Assembly (NCBI RefSeq): GCF_001632365.1
Contig: NW_024468548.1
Span: 263,932 to 327,931, forward strand
Direction of reading: 5' to 3'
From: Laetiporus sulphureus 93-53
Lineage: Eukaryota; Basidiomycota; Agaricomycetes; Polyporales; Laetiporaceae
Length of the DNA: 64,000 nucleotides
Under the pieces are notes generated by a model that saw only the letters and a program-made list of their open reading frames with translations, had not been told where the DNA came from and did not search any database. Shown in pieces: positions 24,701-37,114 of the stretch (within the stretch, counting starts at the first letter, position 1; every line of letters starts with the position of its first letter). A program made the position numbers and the translations under genes.

Positions 24701-26033
24701 CTCCTCAACGATTTGCACACGATTGAAGCCAGCCTCGGAACCGCTTATTTCCAATTGTTATTAGCCATTGGGTGAGTTTGACATGATTCGAGTTGGCGCG
24801 ACCGTCGAAATTGACAACGATATCGACAGCGATACCTTCAGCTCTCTTCAACCGACCTACTTCCCTGGCTTCGCCTTCTCCTGGATGAGCCTGATCTCTC
24901 ACCGTCTCTTCATGCCAAAGTTGCTGCTTTCTGAGAATCGAGAGGTAAGCTACAGTCCTGTGATTACACTGTATCGATGTATTCATCAGCGAGATAGGGA
25001 TGGTCTGCCTTCTACAAGCTTCTGCTCTCCCTTTTCAAGTTCTTATCTCCATTCCTGAAAGCGGCAGACCTTCAGCCTGCTTCGAGAGATCTGTACCGAG
25101 GCTCGCTCCGACTGCTTCTGGTCCTACTCCATGACTTCCCGGAGTTCCTCAGCGAGTACTACTTCACTTTGTGTGATGTGATCCCTCCTCGATGCATCCA
25201 ATTACGCAACATCATCCTAAGTGCATTCCCACCGACCATCGTACTGCCTGACCCGCACCTCCGCAACGTTGACTTCGAGTCAATCCCTGAGATGGGACCC
25301 ATACCTCCAATCCTCTCGGACTTTGCGTCGGCGCTTAAAGCTGGGGAGCTATCCGGTCACCTCGACCAGTACCTGCTGAACCGAGGATCACCCTCCTTCC
25401 TGCCTTCTTTGAAGGAGCATCTCCGATTGACCGGCGTTGCCGAGGGAGCTCCGGTGACTTACAATCTCTCCTTGATGAATTCGCTCGTAATGTACATTGG
25501 AGTGTCATCGGTCGCTCAAGCTAAAGCCAGAAATGGGAGCGCACTTTTCGTGCCAAGCGACCCCGGAGTGGTCGCCCTGCAGTACCTTGCCACCAACTTG
25601 GATGTAGAAGGTAAGTTCCTCGTCCCGCCGGTATGACTGGAAGTCACAGTTACTTATGCACATTCTCGCAGGCCAGCACCATCTCCTAAGTGCTATGGTG
25701 CTTCATTTGCGTTACCCAAATGCACACACGCACTGGTTCAGCTCGCTCATGCTCTATCTCTTCTTGGAAGTCAAAAGCGATCAGTTCAGGGAGGTGATGA
25801 CGAAGGTGCTGTTAGAACGGTTCCTGGTGCACCGACCGCACCCTTGGGGAGCCTTGGTCACCTTCATCGAGCTTCTGCGCAATCCAAAGTACGACTTCTG
25901 GAGTCAGGACTTCATTCGGGTTGCTCCGGAGGTAACCCTCCTTCTTGAGACCGTGAGTAATCATATTAGTGCTCTATGCGGGTGATGCTTACTGTCTCTT
26001 CCATAGGTTGCGCGATCCATATTCCAGTCGTAG
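18741..26033 (+). CDS. NOT1: CCR4-NOT complex scaffold subunit NOT1
   Basis: Central scaffold of the CCR4-NOT deadenylase; it holds CAF1/CCR4, CAF40 and the NOT2/NOT3 module and controls mRNA decay. Multi-exon, roughly 2,100 residues. After MDNSVNPNIHTIVKAQIVFL comes the HEAT-rich N-terminal region. The TTP-binding-like part includes WTEIRLDYTQRLLSMFLAGH. The MIF4G/CAF1-binding region carries ILFIVNNLAPSNFDAKLEEM and PFVCKTLEPCAQSKVFKPPN. The DUF3819/CAF40-binding region has ENILSSMLSLVVISPQLAQL. The C-terminal NOT1 domain ends with NPKYDFWSQDFIRVAPEV and stop TAG at 26031-26033. An open Ser/Gly-rich frame extends upstream of ATG 18741 and could be part of a longer N-terminus with an earlier exon, so the start is uncertain. 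No break was seen. Confidence 0.93.
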
Positions 26034-26296
26034 CCTGTCTTGTCTGCTGTCGCTCTCGCTATCTGTGATCTATTTTACCCTGTCCTTTCCCTTCCTTCCC
26101 TCTGGTCTCTGGGTTTTGTCATCATTGCACACTGTATTGTACCAACAATTTCCCACCCCATGTCTCAAAAGGCATACGTGACGACTCGAACTTTGCTTAC
26201 GGTCGGGCTTTGCGGATCCACGTACATACTGATTACGATAACTGTGTTCTGTATATTCGAACCCGATGTATCACCCCATACATATCACATCATAAT

Positions 26297-29200
26297 TCAG
26301 AAGTAAGACATGGCGTCGTTCCATTGCCAATCATTTCCCCAGACTCTGCACGAATGTTAGCACAAGCCACGTAGCTCAACAATGAGAATACACCCACCCA
26401 GCCACTAAGACGCCAGCAGCCGCTACGATGTCTGAGATGTCGCCGAGGATGAGGAAATCTGGGGATGTTATGCCGGTGCGCACTGGGACAAGTCGTAATG
26501 CTCTCTCCAAACCGATTTCCACATCCGTGTGAATAACTAGCATCAATGCATCCGAGTCATAAGGATGCGGATGCAGAAACAAGGCAGTATTCTCCGATGT
26601 ATTGAGCGGACGACCCTTCAGTCGTAGCGATCCATCATGCATACTAAATTGAGACCTGTTCGAAGCGAGAACTGATCCCAAGAAATGGCTCTCTGAGCTA
26701 CCCAGCACGACGATATTGCCTCGGCCTAATGAACGGGAGCTCTGTCTTCGCAAGGCCTCTTCATCGTCTATGATATCGGCATCTATCTTGTGATACAAAT
26801 CGAGATTATTGGCGATTCGTAGAGCAGCCGACAGCAAATGAGGAGACTCGTAGTTGTCGATGACGATGGTGAGAGGAGCAGACGTCGTTAAGATGCGTGA
26901 CAATCGACCGGAAGGCTGAATGATGTCTTGTACGAGATTGGAAGATTGCTATCGTCATGTGAGTTCAGCCTATATGCGACACAAGAAGCGGAAACTCTTG
27001 CATTCCAAATTCCACTCTGATATGAGAAGTGCAGCATCACAGCCGTGGCAGAGCCGGTCCATGCGACGAGGCTTTCGTCGACATTTAGCTCTGAACCATC
27101 AGGGAGACTCTTGACGGAGAAAGTCGCGACATTAGACGTTTGCACGTTAACCTTCATGCCTTCCATCCTTACAGTCAACCTCGCCAGTCTAATCAGGTCA
27201 TGAATGTCAGACCACACGAGCTTTAGACGTTGTGCAACTTACCGGCCAGGTACAAGTAGGCTGCGAATCCGCCAGCCATGCAATGAACCGCTCTCAGCGG
27301 GTATTGATACAGTCAGCGTGAAGGACCTAGGCTCCGTAGGTGGAGGCAGATGAGATGAACCTGGCTCCTGCTCCAATATTGAGCGGATAAGCCCTTGAAC
27401 GTCACTGTTATCGAAGACTGTTGGGTACCAGTGCGACTGTCCTGAGTCCTCTCTATAACTGCGAGAACACGCAATTAGTGGCTGAGTGTGCAACTTGAAA
27501 ACAGGTTTATTCACGAACGTCACGTTCGCATCGGGGTTCCAAGCCTTGAGGACGCTCACGGCTTCGCGAGTGTGCCATACAGGGACGTTCTCATCGTCTC
27601 CCCTGATATGCGAATATTGAGAACGATCAACCAAAGCTCCCTTATGGTAACACGCACCCGTGAATCGCTAAAATAGGTGTGTAAGCAAGGTTTGAAAGAA
27701 ACAGGTCGTTGTCGTCGGGTGTAAGTGATGATTCGAGTATCGCGCGCATAGAGGGGTCAATGTAGTGTGCCGCTCTGATCGACCATCAGAATGCATCAAC
27801 GACGATCGCAATCCGTCAAGTACGCACCGAGATTGGGTAAGTGGGACGTATGCTTGCGACTTGATATATGCGGCAGCGGAGACCACTGATGAATGCTTGG
27901 ATAAAGGCTACGTTTGCGAATCACTAATTTACGTACCTCCCACAATACGATCTGGATATCGCGACGCCAAAAACCAGGCACCTTGACCGCCGTTGGAGTG
28001 GCCCAGGACTAGGACACGGGTGTTCTCCGACAAAGAATACTCACTCCATGCTGGATTGTGCTGCAGGATGCCGTATAACGCGTCCACTGTGCTCCAAGCA
28101 TCCTGTGCACTGGGACCATGCCAGTCTAAACCCTGTAGGACCATCTCTTATTCATTATGCAACACGGGCATATCGCGAGTTAGCGTACCCAGGCAGTGCG
28201 GCCGGTAGGCGCGATCGTCCAGCTGCGACGTTGACGAGGAAGGGCCTGTATCCAGAACGGCATCGATATGATATCGACCCCAGCACCATCTATATACAAC
28301 TGCATTCAACAAACGGAGAGAACGCAATGTAAAAGCCAGCTTACGAAGGGCCAACACCGGAGGATGCGGCTCGCCAGAGTTCAGTTCCTGAGGGGGTTTC
28401 ACGATGAATGCGGTCGGCATCGTCGCTGCGAAAAAGTACGATGCTTTGATGCCATCAGTAGGGTAGACGGTTGCGTTCCAAAGCGCATGATGGACAACGG
28501 GTAGAGTGACACGCAAAATTTCGGAAGCGCCACCAGAAACCAGATGTAGGTCGAGAGATAGTTGTATGAGAGCGACAGAGGCATTCTGAGTGATTCTGAC
28601 TGGCACGATACGGGTTTGCGTTGGCGCGATGCGAATTGTATTCACCAGCATCAGTTCGAGCTGCCGGTCTCTGTCAGTTGCCAAGTTATGGAAGGGTTAA
28701 GGAAACTTACCCCGTCGATATGAGAAGCTAGCGATACTTTTTTGACCGTCCACCAGCCAGACACGCTTCGCACTCCTATGCCCAACGCATCGCCGAACGC
28801 CCAGCCGTTAATGAAGTCGCATGAAACGTCATGCGATGACATTAAAGCTACCGTAGGTTGCGCCGGTTCTTCCTCTATCTCAATTTTGAGCGACATGGAA
28901 AGAACTGGGACACCATGGCGGTTTCCATTGTATAATGGATCCCCGAAGAGTCTGATCTGTGTGATTGTGAGTATATGCTATGGAACCTTGCGGCAGATGC
29001 ATGTGATACCTCGTAATCTCCACTTATGAATAGATCATAGGTGGTAGGCGATATGCGTGACGGAGGAGTCGGAAACGACACAGCTTGGAGTGGAGCTCTG
29101 TTCATGTCGTAGACGTTTCCCGCGTGCCATTGAGGCACTATCGAAGGCGAACTGTGTTCAGCATTTGTGCGAGGTATTACCGTAAAGAAGGAGCCTTGCA

Positions 29201-29861
29201 CGAGGTTTACTAGGAGACGCGGGTGGCTATTTGAATGTGCTGACATAGTAGAAGATGGCGGGTATACAGTCACAGTGCTTCGTAGAACCGAGTGATGCTG
29301 CAGCGCAGCCCATCCCTCAGTAGCTCGCAGTGATTCCCACCTGATCGTGTCTCAATATGACACAATGGTAGAGTCCATGTATGCGGACGGACCGTATGTT
29401 TGGGAAGGATACATCCAGTTCACCATCACCTTTGAAACGAACGGTTGTCCACCTTACGGCACCCCCGTCTGCGTAGGATGATGGCCAGGCCGCATTGAAG
29501 TCTATCTGGTCTGTTACTGGTAGAAAAGAGATATATAGTCAGACGACTCGAGAAGAGAGGTGAATGCTACTCACAGTTGATTGGGAATGATGGTGACAAT
29601 AGATGTTGCTCTCTCGCGTGGATGGGAAACGGTCCAAGAACCTGAGTTCTTTGTTAGTGAGGAGATTCCCTAGCAAAATATCTTGCAGAATTTCGACGTA
29701 TTCGTACTCACATCCCAATCGTCGGAGACAGAGACGCGCCAGTGGCTGTCTCCGGACGCTTCGAACACGCGTTGAACTTGCTCTCCTACCACATTCGCCA
29801 TCGCTGAGGTCGGCAGCAAGCACATCAAAATAGTTGATATCCAAGATTGCAGGAACAGCAT
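26297..29861 (-). CDS. Secreted serine hydrolase, S9/alpha-beta hydrolase type
   Basis: Large extracellular protein. ATG 29861 opens a clear signal peptide ([20 protein letters not shown]). About 400 residues of beta-rich sequence precede the hydrolase domain. That domain has nucleophile elbow [20 protein letters not shown] (G-x-S-x-G with the Ser), a candidate Asp in [12 protein letters not shown] and the His in [10 protein letters not shown]. This resembles the catalytic domain of prolyl-oligopeptidase-like enzymes and of some esterases. A further 250-residue C-terminal region ([17 protein letters not shown] repeats of beta structure, [18 protein letters not shown]) follows. The last intron restores [17 protein letters not shown] before TGA at 26297-26299. 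Multi-exon. Peptidase versus esterase cannot be decided from sequence. Confidence 0.8.
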
Positions 29862-31517
29862 GGTAGCAACCTGGTCGTGGGTTGTCGAAGGCGCAGCTGG
29901 TGGCATGCAAGATGCACACGGTCACATTGCTCGCTTCACCTTGTCTATCAATAGCGGTTTGTGCAGATCGCGCTCACCCCAGCTCGCAGTATCATGGGCT
30001 CTGAATTGCAAGGGTGTGCAGTCGAAGATAAGAAGAGTTTCGAGGATACAATGTCTGTGCTGTCTGGCCTGCCCGTTGAAGCGAGCTCTCATAGAACGTC
30101 TATGGTCACTCTTACCGCCCCTTCTGTCAACCACCTAGGCCCATGCTCTGCTTGAATGCATGTAATCGGTTCTTTTCCAAGAAGAAACCATTTATGTCTG
30201 CTCTTCCTTCCCGCAATACATATATGTCTTTTCTCACGAGTCGCTCTTGCGTCAAGCCCTGACGGTCGTTTGGGTGTGCTACTCAATGAAATGAATCTTC
30301 TGACCGAGGTGCCGCTGACCGACTAGCACGGGCGATAGTATACTGTATGTTATCTCCTGGCACAATCCGAACTCCCTCAGCAAGCCTTGCCGGCCTCCCG
30401 CTCTGCTGCGAGCAAGTCGCTCACCGATGGAGTGAACAGGCATGATGCTTCGGTACGTCTTAATTCTCGCGCTCCTGTCACAACGGAGGACGAGAGCCAA
30501 TTGAAAGGACAGCTTTGCTTTCGCACAGAGTCAATGCTGTCCAAATTTGATCCGATATGGCATACATGCTTCCATTATTTCTAGCATCGGCTGAACAACA
30601 TAATCGGCAGCCCTTTATCACCTAAATCACCAGTGCAACGAGAATGGTCGCATATCCATGACCTTTCTATCTCTACATTCAAACGGCAGACCTACTTGGA
30701 GCGGGAAATGACTGGGTATGTTGCGGAATTGTCCGCATACTGCGCATGGTCTATCCAGCGGCGAACACAGGATCCTCATCGGTCGGCTACTCTCGCACCA
30801 TTGTCCGTCTGTTTCAGGGAAATCAATCCCTCGTCGACTATGTACCGCGGTCTATCACAAACCTTTCGCGACTACTAGCGCCTGTCTTCATTATACGCAT
30901 CCGAGTGACTTGTTGTGCGACAAACTCGATGACCCAATCACCTTCTTCGCGAGCAACTTGCCTCAGCAGCTGTCTTACACACTCTTGCGCTTACTCTCAT
31001 TGCATCTGTATGATCGCTCTCTGCTCAAACCAGCTCTACAATGTCCCGAACTCTCTCAAAGGACCGTGGAGCAGCGGTAGCGAGCAGCTAAGCAAATGCG
31101 TTTTGCCGCTATTCGGAAGACGGACCAATGAAACGTCGTGCACAACGTATGTTATATTCCAACGTTTGACAAGCCAGATGTGGCTGCAGAGAATAAGCGT
31201 GCGGAGCCATGATGGAAGTTGCAAGTGCTTAATGCTGGCTGCAGATGAAGTCGCGTAAAATGGGGAGATGCTGTGTGACATTGCATTTCGTCCGATCTAT
31301 AGCCTAGGAGTCACTATACACTATTAATAGATACTTAACCACATTTCAAACCGATGCACACGTGACCGTGAATTGCACGTCACTGGTCGAGCTGCGGCGC
31401 GTCCTGCCAGAGCTCTACGTTTAAGGCGGGCTGTACAGCGCAACCATACTCATCACAAACACCTAAGGGGCGCAGAAGGCACGTTACATATACTCGCTCA
31501 GTGAAGTGGCCGCAGAA
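29862..31517. other. Intergenic 1.66 kb between divergent genes
   Basis: Upstream region of both the secreted hydrolase and the sugar transporter. A 170-codon plus-strand frame at 30746-31258 lacks recognisable motifs, is Ser/Cys-rich like random frames and has no supporting splice pattern, so it is not called. No tRNA or repeat seen. Confidence 0.45.
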
Positions 31518-33532
31518 ATGGCGAGCGTACACGAACCTCAAGCATTTACCACCTATGGGTGGATCGCATGCATTTGGATCCTCATAGTGTCTTTCCAGGT
31601 GAATTGGTCGCAAACCCTGTTCCGATCCTTGTCTCTTAGTCCGTTTTTGATTTATTGCATCCTGAGCTAACGTGAACTTCTCGTTGCTATTCTACAATAC
31701 TTACAGTATGGTTACCACATCTCGTCCCTCAACCAAATCCAGGCGGTGCTTACTTGTCGAAATGCAATACCAGAAAGCCCTACGGTGCATTACGGCCTGC
31801 CGGCCTGTATACCCATGTCTGATGCGACATTTTCTGTGCTCACGTCCGTCTACACCGTCGGCGGTCTCATCGGTAGCCTTGGTGCCAATCTCGCCATGGA
31901 TCGCTGGGGCAGAAAGGGCGCATGCCGCGTTAGTGCACTTGCGACGGCAGTCGGCGCGGGAATTATGGGTATATCCGCCTCCTTGACATCCTTGATACTA
32001 GGACGGTAGGCCATCGCCTCTGTATTTCCTGACGCTAAACATAAACCTCGCGTGTAGCATGCTCACAGGCATTGGCGCTGGCGTCGGCCTGTGTGTCGGA
32101 CCAATCTTCCTCTCTGAGATCACTCCGCCGAAGATGAGAGGTGCTATCGGTACGCACTACATTTCTTCATAGGTTAATGCGGATTTGACTTCTCGGTTGC
32201 AGGCGTGCTGACACAGTTCGCCATCGTCATCGGCATTATGACCACGCAAGCAATGGGTCTGCAGCTGGCAACTCCTAGGCAGTGGAGAATTGTCCTTTTA
32301 TTCTCTACCGCTCTGGCCGCTTCGCAGCTATTCGTTAGCTCGATGATGGTCGAGTCGCCGACTTGGCTGAACCGACATGGCTTGCTGCAAGAGAAGGATA
32401 AAGTGGCGCGGAGACTATGGAAGAGCGGACAGATTGTGAGGAGTCCGGATCGTCGGTGTCATATAATCGCTTTTGTGAGACTACTTGACCTCATGATCAC
32501 TCCTCGCAGTGCCCACCTACGATAGCGAGGATCCGCTATTGAACACTGAAGATGCGGACGAGGATGATCAGATCAAGCCCGTGGAAGAACATGCAATTTC
32601 CGTGCCTCAGTTGTTGGTGACTCCGGATCTGCGCCGCCCGCTTACAATCATCTGCTTCTCGATGCTTGTCCAACAACTGTCTGGTACGAGTTTAGCCACC
32701 ACCTCCAGCAACCATTTCTGCTGACCAATTTGCCATTCGACAGGTGTCAATGCCGGTGATTCAGCCCGCCGTTTATGCAGATAGTATCACTCATAATAGC
32801 GCAGTCTTGTATTACAGTAACGACATCCTCTCCAAGGCATTGCCTGATCTTGGGCCCTACGTCTCCTTGGGCATCACAATTGTCAACACCATTATGACTG
32901 CCGCGCCAATCTTCCTCATCGATGTGCGTCTACTTGTAGCCCTCTTGCGGTTCTGCTAAATGATTATTCCACAGCGTCTCGGACGAAAACAGCTCCTGTC
33001 CATGTCGGCAGGAGGAGCGCTTCTCTCCCTCTTTGGGGTCGGTTTTGGGTTGGACTCAAACCTGACTTCTCTCGCGAGTATCTCCATCCTGGCTTTTGTG
33101 GCGTATGTGCTTGTCGCTCCACCTAACTGCAGCCTATTTGACGTTTCTTGCTTTGCTAGATCCTTCGCTATTGGGATTGGTCCGGTTCCGTTTGTCATGA
33201 TTCCGGAGGTCTCTCCGCGCCATGTGAGCCGCTCTCCATTACAAGTCGGCAAGTCTGAATACTGATCGCTTCTTTTTTGGCTAGGCCGTATCTGCGCTGT
33301 CGTCCGTGGCTCTGTCGCTCAACTGTGAGATCTCGCTGCCCACAACCACCTCTTCACTGACCGCTGATTGCACGCATTAGGGATTGCAAACTTCATCGTC
33401 GGTTTAGTGTTTCTGCCGTTGCGCAATCTGCTCGCTCAGGACGATCCAGACAAGGAAGGCCGGGTGTTCTATGTCTTCGCCGCCATGTTGGCGTTGTGCA
33501 CATTCGTGCTCTTCAGGGTTTACAGAGGTTGA
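31518..33532 (+). CDS. MFS sugar transporter (VPS73-like)
   Basis: Twelve-helix major facilitator, sugar porter family, in the plasma or vacuolar membrane. It starts MASVHEPQAFTTYGWIAC with helix 1 continuing into YGYHISSLNQIQAVL. Family signatures are AMDRWGRKG (loop 2-3), GRMLTGIGAGVGLCVGPIFLSE (helix 4), the QQLSGVNAVLYYSNDIL block of helix 7, IDRLGRKQLL (loop 8-9) and the GIGPVPFVMIPE block of helix 10. An acidic cytoplasmic loop (DSEDPLLNTEDADEDDQIK) separates the two halves. VNA of the helix-7 motif sits on a 12-nt microexon (32744-32755). The protein ends VFYVFAAML...RVYRG with no PETKG tail, which many family members have. Substrate unknown; resemblance is to fungal VPS73-type glucose-transporter-like proteins. 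Confidence 0.88.
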
Positions 33533-33794
33533 TTGAGTTTGCATACTGTATTTTATGTCTTCTCGGGAATTTCTAAGTGTATCGTCGTACGTATGCACAG
33601 TGGTAACCTGCCCAGCCCATCAACGAGAGTTGCCATACCAGGCAGTGGGTGTGATCGGGCACGCGCGGCTCGTACTGGCCGGCTTACCTAAGTATCTCGG
33701 CACTGCACTGGTCAGAGCCCACAGCGGCCGCCTGGTCTCACATCTCATATAACTCTCACCCGGCTTCCTCTCCGTCACAGTGTACATTATTGCA

Positions 33795-35271
33795 ATGGCC
33801 CTCTTCAGGCGGAACAAGAGGGCGAGCGACGACCCGGATGCGCCTGTAGCGCCGAAGAAGGAGAAGGGAAGCTGGAGGCGGCCGGCTAGTCAGTATTCAT
33901 CATCGCTCTCGGTCAGGTAAGCGGGCTAACCTGACGCACTTTCTTGTACAATGCAGACACCGCGTTCAAGCAACAGCGGCTGAAAGCATGGCAGCCCATC
34001 TTGACTCCGAAGACAGTGCTTCCGACGCTCTTCATAATCGGCATCATATTTGCGCCCATAGGAGGGCTGTTGGTGTGGGGAAGTGGCTTGGTACGCCGAT
34101 TTTACATGCAAATGTTGCCCATCGAGTCTCATGAGGCTGGTCAAACAGGTCAGCGAGATGTCGTTTGATTATACCGACTGCGAAAAGCAGCCCGCTTCAT
34201 CATCGACGTCCGACCTGACCTTCTACAACCTGACCAAGTACAGCTACAAACTCAAGTCCTCAGAAACTGATGCTCCGTACAACCCGCCCCAATTTGCTTT
34301 TGTCAACCGCAGCACCGATTCATCTATCCCCTTAGCAGAGCAGGCGCAATGCTTCATTCAATTCGACGTCCCTATCAACCTCGAGCCCAGCGTATTCCTA
34401 TACTACAAGCTCACCAACTTCTACCAGAACCACCGGCGATATGTCAACAGCTACGATGCTAATCAGCTAAAAGGACAATATGTAAGCCCGAGCACTTTGA
34501 ACAAGGGCGACTGCAAGCCGTTGGCTATCCGGGATGGCAAGGCTATCTACCCTTGTGGTCTGATCGCCAATTCGCTATACAACGGTATGCCGTCAAGTCT
34601 TCTATCGGCTTTCAAGTTGCTGACGTATCATTCGCAGATTCATACTCTGCCCTGACTTCCACCACCGACTCTTCTACGGTGTACAACTTCTCTTCGTCCG
34701 GCATCGCTTGGCCAGGAGAAGCCAAGAAGTATGCCACGTCGCCGGCGTACAACATATCCGAGATCGTCCCTCCGCCTAATTGGCATGATACGTACCCGGA
34801 CGGCTACACTGAAGACAATCCGCCGCCGGACCTCAAGACGAATGAGCACTTCCAGAACTGGATGCGCACTGCCGGGTTGCCAACGTTCACAAAGCTGTAC
34901 GGGCGCAACGACGACACCACGCTGGTGAAGGGGAGGTATCAGATTACCGTCAACCTCAGTAAGTGCTCTTGCCCATTCCTGGTAGAACACATCAGCTAAA
35001 TTGCCACAGACTACCCGGTGTTGCCGTATTCGGGAACGAAATCCGTCGTCATCTCGACCGTGTCATGGATCGGTGGAAAGAACCCGTTCCTCGGGTGGGC
35101 GTACGTTGCATCAGCAGCACTGCTGGTCTTCCTCGCCATCCTCGGTACCATACGACATATGATCAGACCTAGGTGCGCACTGCAGTTTATCGTTGCCTTG
35201 GGCGCTTCTGACACCCATATGATCATCGTAGGAAACTGGGCGACATGTCTCTGCTATCATGGAACCGGTGA
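33795..35271 (+). CDS. CDC50/LEM3-family flippase subunit
   Basis: Beta subunit of P4-ATPase phospholipid flippases, needed for their exit from the ER and for activity in Golgi and plasma membranes. The N-terminus is cytosolic and basic ([11 protein letters not shown]). [20 protein letters not shown] precedes transmembrane segment 1 ([20 protein letters not shown]). The ectodomain has [40 protein letters not shown] and [19 protein letters not shown], all family hallmarks, and several N-x-S/T sites. Segment 2 is [16 protein letters not shown]. The last exon, after an intron ending at 35231, gives [13 protein letters not shown] and TGA at 35269-35271. ATG 33795 starts the basic tail. Confidence 0.92.
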
Positions 35272-35462
35272 TGTCGCTCTTTGCTGATTGACCGGAGTGG
35301 ACATTCCTTGTACCATACTGCGGCATCGTCGCGTAGAGCACATCATCTCCTAATGGATTATTATGCTGTATTTCCTCGTACCCTTATTGCATATCTGGCA
35401 TCTCGACTGAACGCTGCGGAGCCCAATGCTGGTGACGATCAGTTGTCGTAGGTAAGCGTTGG

Positions 35463-36760
35463 TTAAGGACTCGAACTTTTCATTTCATGGTGCTGCGGTG
35501 TGTACCCTATTCCGTCGCACTGTATCAAGCATTGCGCAGTACCTTCGACTTGTTCTTGCACAGTGAACTTGGCATCCGTCAGCTGTTCTGCCACCCAAAT
35601 CGCCGTTCTGGCACCGATAGTTGAGATGCATGAGCAACACAAAGCGACGGGAGCAACGCACTTGGTATGCAGCGTCAAGGGCCCAGTCTTCACACAGGAA
35701 GTCCCTTGAGCAAGGGTGAGGAATATGATCATCTGATCCTGTATCCACGTCTCGGCATTGAAACACTGCGGGCATAGGCGCAAGTACGTACCTGCATATA
35801 CTCGTCCACACAGCCCCCATGAGCAAGATTACTCGCCAGCTCTTCCGCAGCTTCATGGCCGACCTTCGCAGGGTCCTTCCCCTTCGACCCTAGGGCGCTC
35901 CCTCCAATCACGCAACCACTCTCCATCTCTGCCCACAGCACAATCCCAGATCCGCTCCCCACTGCGTCGGCTGGCTTCTCTCTCAATGCCGTGATGCTAA
36001 TCAGCGCAGGATCGACTCCAGCCCTTGTGAGAGTCTCCGCTGCGGCGTCGCGCATGGTTGTCGCGAGGTGTGCGGGTAGGCCGGCGACATACGCCCGACC
36101 ACCAACGGATATGACTTTCCCGCGCTCTGTGAGCGTTACAGCAGGTAAGGGGCCATCCTTCGGGCACACAGAGAGGCGGACCTCGCCCCCGCCTTTCGGA
36201 TAGTAGCCACGCTTGTAGATGCATAGCTCCGGATGCAGGTCGAGGAACCGATCAAGGAAGGGCAGGAAGACGTGCGCGGTGTAGTCAATCTGGGGCGCCT
36301 GCATTGCGTTCGTCCCGCCGCGCAGGGTGAGATAAGTCGGGGCAGTTGAAGTCGGATGGGACGAGAAGAGCAAGCAGGGAAGGGATACTTGCAGAAGGAG
36401 TGTGATCGATCCCGCAGTTCGCGGGTCTGCTGTGTAGGACCTCGACAAACATATCGGTCCTGGAGCAAGCTCGATAGAGGAGGAACCAGGCTCGCAACCT
36501 ATGAGCTGTGCACCACACAATTCGGCGACGAGACGGAGACCTTGAACGGGTCGGTCGATCACCGGTCAGACAAGTGAGAGTGACGAATACTTACCTGCAA
36601 CATGCTGCGCCTTCAAGCCTGGAGGTTTCCGGTTGCTGCGGATATTGTGGATTGAGATAGGACGCGCGAGCAAGGCAGATAGTGCAATCGAATTACGGAG
36701 GAGTTGACCACCGCCCTCCAACACGCTTCCGTCAATGGCCAACGGTGCTACTGTAGCCAT
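35463..36760 (-). CDS. RTCA: RNA 3'-terminal phosphate cyclase
   Basis: Converts an RNA 3'-phosphate to a 2',3'-cyclic phosphate using ATP through an adenylated His. ATG 36760 gives [34 protein letters not shown], holding the EGGGQ-LR signature. After the first intron come [20 protein letters not shown] and the family motif [22 protein letters not shown] then [12 protein letters not shown] is split by an intron, and the final exons give [18 protein letters not shown], where the His of LHT matches the adenylation site of the family. Stop is TAA at 35463-35465. About four exons. Conserved length and motifs suggest a functional enzyme of the nuclear RtcA (not Rcl1) branch, since Rcl1 lacks that His. 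Confidence 0.93.
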
Positions 36761-37114
36761 TCAAATAATACTTGCTCGCTCTCTGAGCCTCAGAAACTGC
36801 AGGAAAGGCTATGTTGAACGGCATATGTTGACTGATTAAGAAAGTCAAGGGTCGTCATATTTCTATCATGAGCGTCGGCAGAGATCAATGCGGACGCCAA
36901 TAGACGCTCGGTCTACACGCTTTGGTATTGCCCACGACGACCAGCACCGGGGAACGGTCGTTCTGCAGCGGGAGACATCACTCAGACAGACTTGCTTGCA
37001 TCGACCTTAGGTGCCGATAGGCAGAGGTACGGGAGAGAGTGTGCTATTTGTGTCCCTGCTAAGCAGTCATCGTGTTTACAGACGCTCATAGGTTCCATAG
37101 AACCTGCATTGGAC
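36761..37114. promoter_or_regulatory. Intergenic between divergent RTCA and HOOK
   Basis: 354 bp separate two divergent start codons and should hold both promoters and 5' leaders. The HOOK frame is open upstream to 36992 but lacks an ATG there that matches the family N-terminus. No clear TATA or other element was recognised. Confidence 0.35.

Noticed and set aside
26250..26285. tRNA B-box-like ATTCGAACCC
   Set aside because: No A box at the right distance and no foldable acceptor stem.
29330..29400. tRNA A-box-like stretch (ACACAATGGTAGAGTCC)
   Set aside because: No matching B box or acceptor-stem pairing downstream; it lies in the secreted hydrolase gene.
30746..31258. 170-codon plus-strand open frame in the 29.9-31.5 kb gap
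   Set aside because: No domain, no splice partners, Ser/Cys-rich composition typical of non-coding frames.
35463..35500. Possible tRNA 3' end (AGTTCGAGTCC, minus strand)
   Set aside because: This is the last codons of RTCA; no cloverleaf can be drawn.
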